Source of the DNA: Bacteroidia bacterium
GTDB lineage: Bacteria; Bacteroidota; Bacteroidia; UKL13-3
Length of the DNA stretch: 64,000 bases
Direction: 5' to 3'
Assembly: GCA_021740845.1 (NCBI GenBank)
Contig: JAIOYZ010000007.1
Span: 62,001 to 126,000, forward strand
The stretch's first letter is position 1. Every line of letters starts with the position of its first letter. The notes beneath the pieces are model-generated. The model was not told where the DNA came from and made no database searches. It was given only the letters and a program-made list of their open reading frames with translations. Shown here in pieces: positions 43,836-52,513 of the stretch. Made by a program: the position numbers and the translations under genes.

Positions 43836-45013
43836 ACTAAATTTAAAGCAGAAAGAATTATATTACATGCTTGTTCTATTTCGGATTCAGTAATTGTTAA
43901 AGGCGGTGCAATTCTAATTTTGGTGTTTGCAAATAAGAACCAGTCAGTAATTAATCCCTCTTTCAAACATTCTTGAATTACCTTCAAATTGTTTTCAAAG
44001 GAATCTAATTCCACCGCTAACATAAGCCCCTTTCCAGATATGCTTTTTATTGCGGGATGAACCAAAAGCGTTCTAAACAAATGCTCTTTTGCATCAACCT
44101 GACTAAGCCAATTGTTTTTTTCTAATACTTGTATTCCAGCTAATGCAGCAGAAGCAACCACAGGATGTCCACCAAAAGTACTTATATGCCCCAATAGAGG
44201 TTGATCTGCAAAAAGTATCATTTTTTCTCGAGAACAAACCACCGCTCCAATTGGCATTCCAGCCCCCAATGCTTTACCTAGCAACAGTATATCAGGTTTA
44301 ATTCCATAGTGTTCAAAGGCAAACATTTTTCCTGTTTTTCCCATTCCACTTTGTATTTCATCAAAAACTAAAAGTGTTCCTGTATCATCACACCTTTTTC
44401 TCAAAGCCAGAAAAAAATCTTGGTTTGCAGGAATATATCCCGCTTCACCCTGAATTACTTCTGTAAACACACAAGCCGTCTTTGTTGTTATTAAATTGAG
44501 GTCGTTTATACTGTTAAAATTAATGAAATTAATATCTGGCAATAAGGGCCGAAACGCTTGTTTATAATACTCATCACTATTTAAACTTAAAGCTGCGTGA
44601 GTACTTCCATGGTAGGCATTTTTGCATGCAATAATTTCTGACCTTTGGCTAACTCTTTTTGCTAATTTCATAGCAACGTCTGTAGCCTCGGCACCCGAAT
44701 TAAGAAAATAAACAGAATTTAAATTTTCTGGTAAAAGACTAGTTAATTTTTTAGCTAAAAGCGCCGGCTTGCTTTGAACAAATTCACCATAAACCATCAC
44801 GTGCTGGTGCAAATTCAATTGGTCAATTATGGCAGCCTTTACCTCTTCATTACCATGACCCAAATGATTAACGCTTATCCCAGAAATTAAATCCAAATAT
44901 CGATTTCCGTTAATATCTATTAGAAAACAACCCTCTGCCCTTTCAATTTCTAACATCATAGGAAAATGAGTAGTCTGGGCTTGATAGGTTAAAAATAATT
45001 GACGGTTATTCAT
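43817..45013 (-). CDS. Class III PLP aminotransferase, ArgD/acetylornithine aminotransferase-like
   Basis: 398 aa. Seen: DINGNRYLDLISGISVNHLGH at the N-terminus, FLNSGAEATDVAMKLAKR (phosphate-binding SGAEA), ACKNAYHGSTHAALSL, LLVFDEIQSGMGKTGKMFAF (Asp that binds the PLP ring N) and DILLLGKALGAGMPIGA with the Schiff-base Lys. The fold and the acidic/keto-acid motif fit acetylornithine or ornithine transamination, but many Bacteroidota carry paralogues of unclear substrate. No arg genes adjoin. A -7-like TATTTTTG (minus strand, 45034-45041) lies upstream of the ATG. Confidence 0.85.
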   Translation of the reverse strand: MNNRQLFLTYQAQTTHFPMMLEIERAEGCFLIDINGNRYLDLISGISVNHLGHGNEEVKAAIIDQLNLHQHVMVYGEFVQSKPALLAKKLTSLLPENLNSVYFLNSGAEATDVAMKLAKRVSQRSEIIACKNAYHGSTHAALSLNSDEYYKQAFRPLLPDINFINFNSINDLNLITTKTACVFTEVIQGEAGYIPANQDFFLALRKRCDDTGTLLVFDEIQSGMGKTGKMFAFEHYGIKPDILLLGKALGAGMPIGAVVCSREKMILFADQPLLGHISTFGGHPVVASAALAGIQVLEKNNWLSQVDAKEHLFRTLLVHPAIKSISGKGLMLAVELDSFENNLKVIQECLKEGLITDWFLFANTKIRIAPPLTITESEIEQACNIILSALNLVYGSSV

Positions 45014-45110
45014 TTCACTTCATGGATAGAGGGCAAAAATACTCCAATATCACCTCAAACAAAACCATTTGTAAAAAGGCTTTTTTACCTATAACCTATT
45101 GCGAATAAAA

Positions 45111-45143
45111 ATGACAAGAAAACTTCAAATGAAGGCTTGTCAT
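45111..45143. promoter_or_regulatory. Inverted repeat overlapping the icd -33 element
   Basis: ATGACAAG (45111-45118) and CTTGTCAT (45136-45143) are perfect 8-bp arms, with inner CTTC / GAAG also able to pair. The right arm contains the TTG of the icd -33 box. On the minus strand TTTTTATTCGC follows, so it could also act as a terminator, but no minus-strand gene lies directly upstream to need one. Confidence 0.5.
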
Positions 45144-45167
45144 AAAACCCTATTCAACTTAGATTTG
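45137..45167 (+). promoter_or_regulatory. icd promoter
   Basis: -33 TTG at 45137-45139 and -7 TAGATTTG at 45160-45167, with a 20-base spacer. The leader is about 8 bases. Confidence 0.65.
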
Positions 45168-45181
45168 CCGCACCTAAAAAA

Positions 45182-46642
45182 ATGAATAAAATTAAAATAG
45201 CTGTTGCCAAAGGCGACGGAATTGGACCAGAAATAATGGATGTGGTATTGTCAATTTTTGATGCTGCAAATGTTCCTTTAACCTATGAAATAATTGAAAT
45301 GGGCAAAAGCTTTTACGACAAAGGCTTTAGCACAGGAATGACTCAAGAGGCCAAAGAAACTGTAGAATCTCTAGGCGTATTGTTTAAAGGACCCATGGAA
45401 ACACCAAAAGGAAAAGGTGTAAAATCAATAAATGTTACCGCAAGAAAAACATGGAGTACTTACGCAAATAGACGTCATTTTAAATCACTAACTGGAGTAA
45501 ATACAGTATTTTCAAAAGCAGGAATCCCAATAGATTTAACCATAGTTAGAGAAAATATTGAAGGAACTTATGGGGGCATTGAACACATGCTTACGCAAGA
45601 CGTTGCCTTATGTAGAAGATTAATTTCTAGGCCAGGAAGCATGCAAGTTCATCGCTTTGCTTTTGAAATGGCAAAAAAAGAAGGCTTTAAAACCGTAACC
45701 TGTGCCCACAAGGCAAACATAATGAAACTCACAGACGGACTATTTCTTGACACCTTCTATGAAGTTGCCAAGGATTATCCAGAAATTTCTGCCAACGATA
45801 TTATAGTAGACGACCTTGCAATGAAATTAGTTAGTAAACCTCAAAGTTTTGAGCTTGTGGTTTTAACTAATTTACAAGGCGATATTATGAGCGACCTTTG
45901 TGCTGGCTTAGTAGGTGGTCTTGGATTTGCGCCATCAGCAAATATTGGCGATCAAATTTCAATTTTTGAGGCCGTGCATGGAACAGCCCCAGATATTATG
46001 GGGAAAAATATTGCTAACCCAACAGCACTTTTATTAAGTGGGTTTATGCTATTAAGGCATTTGGGTTTAATGGATTTTGCCGACAAAATTGAAAACGCTC
46101 TTCTTTTAACTCTTGAACAGGGAAATCATACTGGCGACTTTGGTGATAAATCTAATCCTTCGTTAAGTACAACCGAATTTGCTGAGAAAATTATTTCTAA
46201 TTTAGGAAAAGCCCCGTCAATTGGTCTAAATAGAAAAAGCCAAATACCATCCACCTTTCACTTGCCTGAAAAGCCTAGTGTTCAAAAAATGATGGCTAGT
46301 TCATTAAGAAAACAAGAAAAAGTAACCGGTTTAGACTTGTTTTTCGAATCACAGGATACCCCACAAAGTTGTGCTGAAATATTGAAAGGTTTTGAATCAA
46401 GTGATGTGAAATTAATAATGATTTCAAATAGGGGAACTCAAGTCTGGCCAAGCGGTTCTGTTTTTACAGAATGTGTTGACCAATATCGTGCAAGATTTGA
46501 ACTAAGTGTAGGAAAAGAAACAACCTTAAAAGAAATGATGGATTTAGCTACAAGAATTAGCGAAAAGGTTTTTGTTTCATCCATAGAAATATTAAGATAT
46601 TTCGATAATAACCCTGGTTACTCTTTAGCTCAAGGACAATAA
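45182..46642 (+). CDS. icd: NADP-type isocitrate dehydrogenase, long (Thermus/Rickettsia-like) form
   Basis: TCA-cycle oxidative decarboxylation of isocitrate. 486 aa. The N-terminal two thirds is a beta-decarboxylating dehydrogenase: IKIAVAKGDGIGPEIMDVVL, the substrate motif LTIVRENIEGTYGG, and NLQGDIMSDLCAGLVGGLGFAPSANIG with metal-binding Asp residues, then FEAVHGTAPDIMGKNIANP. The C-terminal ~130 residues (from about 355) form the extra domain known in Thermus and Rickettsia-type enzymes. Cofactor preference is inferred from family. Own promoter, and a hairpin-forming repeat covers its -33. Convergent with the DUF457-like gene. Confidence 0.93.
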   Translation: MNKIKIAVAKGDGIGPEIMDVVLSIFDAANVPLTYEIIEMGKSFYDKGFSTGMTQEAKETVESLGVLFKGPMETPKGKGVKSINVTARKTWSTYANRRHFKSLTGVNTVFSKAGIPIDLTIVRENIEGTYGGIEHMLTQDVALCRRLISRPGSMQVHRFAFEMAKKEGFKTVTCAHKANIMKLTDGLFLDTFYEVAKDYPEISANDIIVDDLAMKLVSKPQSFELVVLTNLQGDIMSDLCAGLVGGLGFAPSANIGDQISIFEAVHGTAPDIMGKNIANPTALLLSGFMLLRHLGLMDFADKIENALLLTLEQGNHTGDFGDKSNPSLSTTEFAEKIISNLGKAPSIGLNRKSQIPSTFHLPEKPSVQKMMASSLRKQEKVTGLDLFFESQDTPQSCAEILKGFESSDVKLIMISNRGTQVWPSGSVFTECVDQYRARFELSVGKETTLKEMMDLATRISEKVFVSSIEILRYFDNNPGYSLAQGQ

Positions 46643-46658
46643 ATGGGTTATCGCTTTC

Positions 46659-47192
46659 TCAGCGTTTATTAAATTTTGTTTGAACCAAATATCTTATAGA
46701 TAGAATTCCTAATAGTGGAATTCCTATCCAAATAAACTCGCTTTTTAGCACGGCTAATCCCTTTCCATAAATAAAGCTTTTTACATTTATTGGTGAAACC
46801 ATGATGGGTCGAAACGGGAAAAAGTAACGTGAATTATCAAAGGGCGAAAAAAATGCAACACCTAAACCGCCTGTTGTCATAGCGTCTAAAATGGAATGCG
46901 ACAAACAGGAAAGTAATAGGAAAAAGAAAACATTTACCTTTTTATTTGGTTCAAACCGAAAAATAATAGCGGTAAGAAATGAAACAATAAATGCAAATAG
47001 AATAGAATGAGAAAACCCTCTATGGCCCCAAAAGGAATCATAAGGAATGCCAAATAAAAATCCGATTGAATCAGCGTCTGGTAAAATAGCCAGAAGCATT
47101 CCCAATAGTAAAAGTTTCCAATTAGGTTTGGGTAAAATCCCTAAATAACCTAAGCTTATAGAAGCTGCTGCATGGCCAAATGCAGAGGCCAT
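46659..47192 (-). CDS. YdjM/DUF457-type membrane-bound metal-dependent hydrolase-like protein
   Basis: 177 aa with four to five hydrophobic segments. Seen: FGHAAASISLGYLG near the start, LLGMLLAILPDADSIGF, then WGHRGFSHSILFAF and LSHSILDAMTTGGLG. This arrangement of His/Asp residues is typical of LexA-binding inner-membrane hydrolase (YdjM) relatives, but enzymatic activity is not established. Its ATG overlaps the purQ stop by one base (TAATG), so it is co-translated with purQ. Confidence 0.85.
   Translation of the reverse strand: MASAFGHAAASISLGYLGILPKPNWKLLLLGMLLAILPDADSIGFLFGIPYDSFWGHRGFSHSILFAFIVSFLTAIIFRFEPNKKVNVFFFLLLSCLSHSILDAMTTGGLGVAFFSPFDNSRYFFPFRPIMVSPINVKSFIYGKGLAVLKSEFIWIGIPLLGILSIRYLVQTKFNKR
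46948..46957 (-). repeat. GGTTTGAACC motif copy
   Basis: Exact copy in the YdjM-like gene, read as Arg-Phe-Glu-Pro, a reading frame not used by the other coding copies. Confidence 0.8.
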
Positions 47193-47896
47193 TATGCAGT
47201 TTGAAACTCTTTTAATATGCTTTCAAACATGGCTCTACCATCAGTATTATACAAATCTGAATCTATAGCTCTTTCTGGATGTGGCATCATTCCAAAAACA
47301 TTTCTACCTGCATTACAAATTCCTGCTATATTTTCTAGGGCGCCATTAGGATTTGAACCCTCAGAGGCTATTCCTTTTTCGTCGCAATAAGTAAATAAAA
47401 TCTGATCATTAGCCTTAAGGTCACTCAAAGTAGCATCATCACAATAAAATCTTCCCTCACCATGAGCAACTGGAATTTTATATGCAACATTTAAATCAAG
47501 GCTATTAGTAATAAGGGAACTAGTAGTAGATGGCTTAATAAAAACATTTTTGCAGTTAAACTTTTGGTTTTCGTTATGCAACAATGCGCCTGGTAAAAGG
47601 TGGCTTTCGCATAAAATTTGAAACCCATTACAAACACCCCAAACCAAACCTCCTTTTGATGCAAACTCAATTACATTTTGCATAATTGGAGAAAAACGAG
47701 CAATGGCACCACTTCTAAGGTAATCTCCATAGCTAAAACCTCCTGGCAAAAACACCAAATCAACACCTTGTAAATCGTGATCTTTGTGCCATAAGGCTAC
47801 AGTTTCGCATCCAAATTGATTTTGAAATGCATAAATAGCGTCTTGATCGCAATTTGATCCAGGAAAAATAACTACTCCAACTTTCATTGTGCTCAT
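47192..47896 (-). CDS. purQ: Phosphoribosylformylglycinamidine synthase subunit I (glutaminase)
   Basis: Glutamine amidotransferase subunit of FGAM synthase in purine synthesis. 234 aa. KVGVVIFPGSNCDQDAIYAF at the N-terminus, LPGGFSYGDYLRSGAIA, nucleophile Cys in VWGVCNGFQIL, and the His/Glu pair in MMPHPERAID complete a class I triad. A separate purQ implies a small PurL and PurS elsewhere; neither is in this window. Start taken at ATG 47896, with ATG 47887 (MKVGVV) as an equally good alternative. Followed by the overlapping YdjM-like gene. Confidence 0.96.
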   Translation of the reverse strand: MSTMKVGVVIFPGSNCDQDAIYAFQNQFGCETVALWHKDHDLQGVDLVFLPGGFSYGDYLRSGAIARFSPIMQNVIEFASKGGLVWGVCNGFQILCESHLLPGALLHNENQKFNCKNVFIKPSTTSSLITNSLDLNVAYKIPVAHGEGRFYCDDATLSDLKANDQILFTYCDEKGIASEGSNPNGALENIAGICNAGRNVFGMMPHPERAIDSDLYNTDGRAMFESILKEFQTA

Positions 47897-47937
47897 TTTA
47901 TTAGTTGCACAAAATTAAAGTTTCCTATTCAAATCCC

Positions 47938-48435
47938 CTATTTAATGTATAAGAAAAATGCTATTGGTAAAACCCCAGGTGCCAATATATGTTTGGAGCC
48001 AGGTGCTTGCTGCACAGCTACTGGAAGGGTGGTGTTTAATTTTACCTCCATAAAAGTGATTTTACTTTCGCTAGGCAAAATGGTAATTAATTGTTTGCAA
48101 CCGCTTGTAAAAGCTGGTGATGGCGTTTGAAAAACCTTGTTTTGAATCTTCTGGTCGCTTGATTCAATAACAAGGGTAAAGGAATTTAATAAGTTCCTTT
48201 TTGATTTATCATTGATATCGTAAATAAGTAATTGGGGATTACCTAAATTAAAAAACTGCTTGTCAATACTTCCAACCTTCATCAAATCTATTTTCTCAAA
48301 TCCATTGTCTAGGATATAAGAAAATTTCTTAGCAATCTCAATGTTCTTTGGATTAGGTGTAGGCTCTTGCGCTCTCAGCATAAAACCGAATCCAAACAAG
48401 AGTATCATAATTAGAATTAATCTTTGTTTTTTCAT
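47938..48435 (-). CDS. Exported protein of unknown function, 165 aa
   Basis: Signal peptide residues 1-22 (ending LRAQ). The mature part has beta-strand-like segments (FNLGNPQLLIYDI, SFTLVIESS, LITILPSESKITFMEVKL) and two hydrophobic stretches near the end (ILAPGVLPIAFFLYIK). No motif recognised. It sits 41 bp upstream of purQ on the same strand and may share its transcript. Confidence 0.6.
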   Translation of the reverse strand: MKKQRLILIMILLFGFGFMLRAQEPTPNPKNIEIAKKFSYILDNGFEKIDLMKVGSIDKQFFNLGNPQLLIYDINDKSKRNLLNSFTLVIESSDQKIQNKVFQTPSPAFTSGCKQLITILPSESKITFMEVKLNTTLPVAVQQAPGSKHILAPGVLPIAFFLYIK

Positions 48436-48494
48436 AACTTCTTTCCTAACGCAAAATAAGTGCCTTTCTTTCTAAATTATATCTTTATTGTTTC

Positions 48495-48504
48495 GGTTTG
48501 AACC
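48495..48504 (+). repeat. GGTTTGAACC motif copy (at a stop codon)
   Basis: Exact copy. Its last base is part of the stop codon of the minus-strand AlbA_2 gene. Flanks are TTTC / TAAC. Confidence 0.8.
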
Positions 48505-49133
48505 TAACTTAGTGTGAAAAACTCTGTTTTCTCCGTTGTATGTGACCTCACAACGCCAGCACTAACAAGACTTACCAGCATTTTTTGGCAGCGCCATCTC
48601 GAAATATTTAAAAGTTTGCAAATTTCTTTTAATGTTCCTTTTTGGTTTTTTTCTAAAAACTTTAAAACACCTTTTTCGTGGTCGGTATATTGAATAATAT
48701 TTTGACCTTTACCGCTATTTCGTTTTAAAACCTCTACAACAATTTTGCTTGCTAATAAAGATTGGTCCTTTACCCGAATATGTGCCCACCATTTTCCATC
48801 CTCGTCCTTTGCATAATAGGGCTTGTTCTTTCCTTCAGGTATTATGGCTTCCAAAACAGACTTTTCGCCTAAATCCCATTCAACTATTTCCAAATCAATC
48901 TCTGGTTTTGTATAAAAATGAGCAGCCAAATCGAGCATATACTTTTCATCTTCGCTTCTCACTCCAGAAATTGTTTTATTATCATTTACGCCAATTAATA
49001 AGGTTCCACCTTTATGGTTTGCAAAAGCACTTATTGTTTTGGCAATTTTACTGGCCGACGAAATGGTTTTCTTAAAGTCTAAAACCTCACTTTCCCCCGC
49101 TGCTATTTTAAATAATAAAGGATGAATACCCAT
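48504..49133 (-). CDS. AlbA_2 (Schlafen-type) domain protein with C-terminal winged helix-like region
   Basis: 209 aa. The N-terminal AlbA_2 domain shows ESEVLDFKKTISSASKIAKT, ISAFANHKGGTLLIGV and NKTISGVRSEDEK, the nucleic-acid-binding pattern of divergent AAA-4/AlbA_2 proteins. The last ~60 residues (HEKGVLKFLEKNQKGTLKEI, LLNISRWRCQKMLVSLVSAGVV) look like a winged helix. Likely a transcription regulator or RNA/DNA-binding protein of unknown target. Stand-alone. Confidence 0.82.
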   Translation of the reverse strand: MGIHPLLFKIAAGESEVLDFKKTISSASKIAKTISAFANHKGGTLLIGVNDNKTISGVRSEDEKYMLDLAAHFYTKPEIDLEIVEWDLGEKSVLEAIIPEGKNKPYYAKDEDGKWWAHIRVKDQSLLASKIVVEVLKRNSGKGQNIIQYTDHEKGVLKFLEKNQKGTLKEICKLLNISRWRCQKMLVSLVSAGVVRSHTTEKTEFFTLS

Positions 49134-49197
49134 AAAATGAAGACAATTTTAGTTTAATAAATAAGAAATGAAGCCTTTTTGTTTTTAGGTAAAACTA

Positions 49198-50640
49198 TTA
49201 CCGCTTCTTAATTAGCCACAAACCGAAAAAGGTTAAACTACCATTAATTACCAATAATTCAATACCAATTTGGTAACTCCAATTAAAATAAACTGGAATA
49301 TAATTTTGAAATAAATAGCTGATAATTGGAGCCAACAAACATATTATTGGAGCAAGTTCATCTTTAATTCTATGCTTAGTTAAAATTCCAAAGGCGAACA
49401 AACCCAACAAAGGTCCATAAGTATAGCCAGCTATATCCAACAAAATTCCAATGATTGACTTGTTGTTTAATACCTTAAAATAGTAAACCATTAAAAGAAA
49501 TACCAAGGCAAAAACGAGATGTACCGTTTTTCTTGTTCGAGCTTGTTGATCCTCTGACCAATTCTTTTTTCTTTGAACGCCTAAAATATCTATACAAAAC
49601 GATGAGGTAAGCGCTGTAATTGCGCCGTCTGCAGATGGAAACAAAGCAGAAATTAAACCTATTATAAAAATAAGTGAAATAAAAACAGGCAAATAACTAA
49701 GTGCAATTGTTGGAAATAAATCGTCTCCCTTTACCGTAATTCCTTTGCTTTCTGCGTATAAATATAAAACACCACCCAAAAGCAGAAAAAGAAAATTAAC
49801 AATTACCATTACTGTGCTAAAAAACATCATGTTTTTTTGTGCGCCGCCAAGTGTTTTTACACTGATGTTCTTTTGCATCATTTCTTGGTCAAGACCTGTC
49901 ATTGCAATTGTAATAAAGGCACCTCCAATAATTTGTTTTAAGAAATATTTCTTTTCTAAAAAATTCCAATTAAAAATTTGCAAATGCCCACTTGCATCCA
50001 ATTTTGATAAGGTTTCTGAAAAGCTAAGGTTTAAATCACCCATAATATAAACCACACAAACTACTAAAGCCAATAACATAAAAAACGTTTGCAGAGTATC
50101 GGTCCAAACAATTGTTTTTACACCACCTTTAAAAGTATACAACAGTATCATAATAAGAATAACAAGGGTGGTAGTTTGAAAGCTTATATTAAGGCTATCT
50201 AAAACAAAAATCTGCAACACATTAATCACAAGATATAATCTAAGTGTTGCCCCTAAGGTTCTTGAAACAATAAAAAACAAGGCTCCTGTTTTATAGCTAG
50301 CTATTCCAAAACGCTGTCCTAAATAATTATAAATTGAGGTTAGTTTAAGTTTATAGTACAAGGGCAATAGCACAAAGGCCACAACAAAATACCCAATGAA
50401 ATAGCCAAGAACAACTTGAAAATAACTAAACTTTGCAAGTTCAACTGTGCCAGGTACAGAAACAAAGGTAACGCCAGATAGGGATGTTCCTATCATACCA
50501 AAAGCCACTAATGCCCAATGACTACTTTTATTCCCAATATAAAAGGTCTCATTATTGGCGTTTTTAGATGTAAAATATGCAACCCCTAAAAGCACCAGAA
50601 AGTAAATTATTATAACAGATAAAAACAAGGTCGACACCAT
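49198..50640 (-). CDS. Sodium:solute symporter (SSS family)
   Basis: 480 aa, about 13 transmembrane helices. Seen: the N-terminal VAYFTSKNANNETFYIGNKSSHW, the first Na+-site helix GMIGTSLSGVTFVSVPG, GYFIGYFVVAFVLLPLYYKL, FKGGVKTIVWTDTLQ, and SALFPSADGAITALTSSF (the Ser/Thr pair of the Na2 site). Family members import sugars, amino acids or sialic acids with Na+; the substrate cannot be read from the sequence. Upstream of it lie the M28 peptidase genes on the same strand (69 bp gap). Confidence 0.9.
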   Translation of the reverse strand: MVSTLFLSVIIIYFLVLLGVAYFTSKNANNETFYIGNKSSHWALVAFGMIGTSLSGVTFVSVPGTVELAKFSYFQVVLGYFIGYFVVAFVLLPLYYKLKLTSIYNYLGQRFGIASYKTGALFFIVSRTLGATLRLYLVINVLQIFVLDSLNISFQTTTLVILIMILLYTFKGGVKTIVWTDTLQTFFMLLALVVCVVYIMGDLNLSFSETLSKLDASGHLQIFNWNFLEKKYFLKQIIGGAFITIAMTGLDQEMMQKNISVKTLGGAQKNMMFFSTVMVIVNFLFLLLGGVLYLYAESKGITVKGDDLFPTIALSYLPVFISLIFIIGLISALFPSADGAITALTSSFCIDILGVQRKKNWSEDQQARTRKTVHLVFALVFLLMVYYFKVLNNKSIIGILLDIAGYTYGPLLGLFAFGILTKHRIKDELAPIICLLAPIISYLFQNYIPVYFNWSYQIGIELLVINGSLTFFGLWLIKKR

Positions 50641-50709
50641 AGTACAAATCTATTAAATGGTTTTTGGGGACAAAACGAAGTTAACCACAATTATAATCTT
50701 CCGTCTAGT

Positions 50710-51117
50710 TTAAAGCGCCTCTGGTGGAACTCCAATTAACATCGTTATAGTTATTAAAACTAAAAGGACAAATAGAGAATTTAATAGGGGCTTACGTATG
50801 CTCTTCTTGGGGAAGGTTTCTTCATTTTGAAAATAATTCCTGAAAATAAATTCTGATAATATTGCCGCCTGAATAAAGTTTGCTACAAAAGTGGTTCCTG
50901 GGCCCCTCAAGCTTGTTGTAGAAATTAGACCCGTAATAATGGTCATCAAAAGTGAAACCCCTAAGGCCAAATTTCCCTCTTTGATTTTGCCAATATCTTT
51001 AAGATTTTGACGAAGCATAAACCCTCCAAAAATTGGACTAAAAAAAACACAAAAGCCAATAATTGCTGCTTTTGAATATATTGGAGGCTTTGCCTCTTTT
51101 TCGATATCTAAACTCAT
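50710..51117 (-). CDS. Small integral membrane protein of unknown function, 135 aa
   Basis: Four hydrophobic segments (about residues 15-40, 50-70, 78-98 and 112-132). No motif recognised. The true start is ATG 51117, which overlaps the stop codon of the M28 peptidase gene as ATGA; the longer frame to 51141 lies inside the peptidase. Tight overlap implies translational coupling with that peptidase. Confidence 0.65.
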   Translation of the reverse strand: MSLDIEKEAKPPIYSKAAIIGFCVFFSPIFGGFMLRQNLKDIGKIKEGNLALGVSLLMTIITGLISTTSLRGPGTTFVANFIQAAILSEFIFRNYFQNEETFPKKSIRKPLLNSLFVLLVLITITMLIGVPPEAL

Positions 51118-52484
51118 AATCCGTATTCGCTTATCAACCAAACAAGAGCTGCAATGTTTGCTGCACCTAGCTCTAACTCCCTTTTACTAACTTTATCAAA
51201 TGTATCTACTGCAGTGTGGTGAATATCAAAATAGCGTTGTGAGTCTGGGCCAAAACCAATTAAAACAACACCTTGGTTCTTTAATGGACCAATATCAGCT
51301 CCACCGTGCCCTTGACTAATTTCTTCAATTCCGTATTGTTTAAGTAAGGGCTCCCATTTTTGCATGGCAAATAAGGAACTATCAGATGCTGTAGTGCTAA
51401 ATTTTCTGGGTGTAAAACCACCTGCATCCGTTTCTATGGCTGCAATATGCTTCTCAAAATTAGCTTTAGCCAATTCAGCATATTTTAGTCCACCTTTCAA
51501 ACCATTTTCCTCATTCATAAACAAAACGCATCGAATGGTTCTTTTAGGTCTAATTCCTAAAGTTTTAAAGGTATGAAGAACCTCCATACTTTGTACACAT
51601 CCCGCACCATCATCATGGGAGCCATCCCCATTGTCCCAAGAATCCAAATGCCCTCCTACTAAAATTATTTCATCCGGTTTTTCACTTCCCAAAATTTGAG
51701 CAACCACATTATAAGAAATTACATCTGGAAGTGTTTCACAACTCATTTTTAAGCTAAAGGTAGTTTGATTATCCTGTTTTAATTTTCCACTTAATAATTC
51801 GGCATCATAGGTACTAATTGCGCATGCTGGAATTTTAGAAACCCCATCTAAATACCGCATAGCACCTGTATGTGGGTTCTTATCTACATTGCTACCCATA
51901 GATCTAACCAAAACGGCTATTGCACCAAGTTTGGCAGCTTCAATTGCACCCATCGACCTTTGATCCACAGCATGACTATAGGCATCAAATGTTTCAATAA
52001 ACAAGGGGTCCATCGGTCTGTTAAAAAACACTATTTTACCTTTAATAATTGCTTCTCCTAAATTCTTAAGTTGATTAAAATCCTTTACTTCAACAACATT
52101 TCCACTAATAAATTTCTGATTTGTGCCCACCGAGCCACCCAGAGCACAAATTGCTACTTTGGTCTTTCCGGATTTTCCTGTAAAAAACCCTTCTTCTTTT
52201 GCCCCTCTTACCCAATGTGGTACAATTACCTCTTGAAGCCAAACACTATCAAACCCATCTTCTTTCAAGGTTTTTTGAGCCCAAACAACCGCTTGCTCAG
52301 CTTGTGGTGAACCACTAAGCCTCCCACCAATTGAATTACTTAAATAATCCAACCTACTATAACAAACCGAATTACTCAAAGTCTGGTTAACAATAGACCG
52401 AATATTCAAAGAATCGTTTTGTGCATTAGCAACAACAAAACTAGAAAAGAAAAAGGCAAGTATATATAAGCGTTTGATTTTCAT
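51114..52484 (-). CDS. Secreted M28 family metallopeptidase with PA-type insert
   Basis: 456 aa with signal peptide ending VANAQ. A PA-like region (about 110-230) precedes the M28 zinc core: GGHLDSWDNGDGSHDDGAGC (first His and bridging Asp), FMNEENGLKGG (general-base Glu pair), AIETDAGGFTP and a late DIHHTAVDTFDK (final His). All ligands expected for a two-zinc aminopeptidase or carboxypeptidase are present. Probably periplasmic or outer-membrane-associated peptide degradation. Coupled to the following small membrane protein. Confidence 0.92.
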   Translation of the reverse strand: MKIKRLYILAFFFSSFVVANAQNDSLNIRSIVNQTLSNSVCYSRLDYLSNSIGGRLSGSPQAEQAVVWAQKTLKEDGFDSVWLQEVIVPHWVRGAKEEGFFTGKSGKTKVAICALGGSVGTNQKFISGNVVEVKDFNQLKNLGEAIIKGKIVFFNRPMDPLFIETFDAYSHAVDQRSMGAIEAAKLGAIAVLVRSMGSNVDKNPHTGAMRYLDGVSKIPACAISTYDAELLSGKLKQDNQTTFSLKMSCETLPDVISYNVVAQILGSEKPDEIILVGGHLDSWDNGDGSHDDGAGCVQSMEVLHTFKTLGIRPKRTIRCVLFMNEENGLKGGLKYAELAKANFEKHIAAIETDAGGFTPRKFSTTASDSSLFAMQKWEPLLKQYGIEEISQGHGGADIGPLKNQGVVLIGFGPDSQRYFDIHHTAVDTFDKVSKRELELGAANIAALVWLISEYGL

Positions 52485-52495
52485 AAATTAATTTT

Positions 52496-52505
52496 GGTTC
52501 AAACC
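52496..52505 (-). repeat. GGTTTGAACC motif copy (intergenic)
   Basis: Exact copy between the rhomboid stop (8 bases away) and the M28 peptidase start. Minus-strand flanks are AGTATC / AAAATT. Confidence 0.85.
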
Positions 52506-52513
52506 GATACTGT

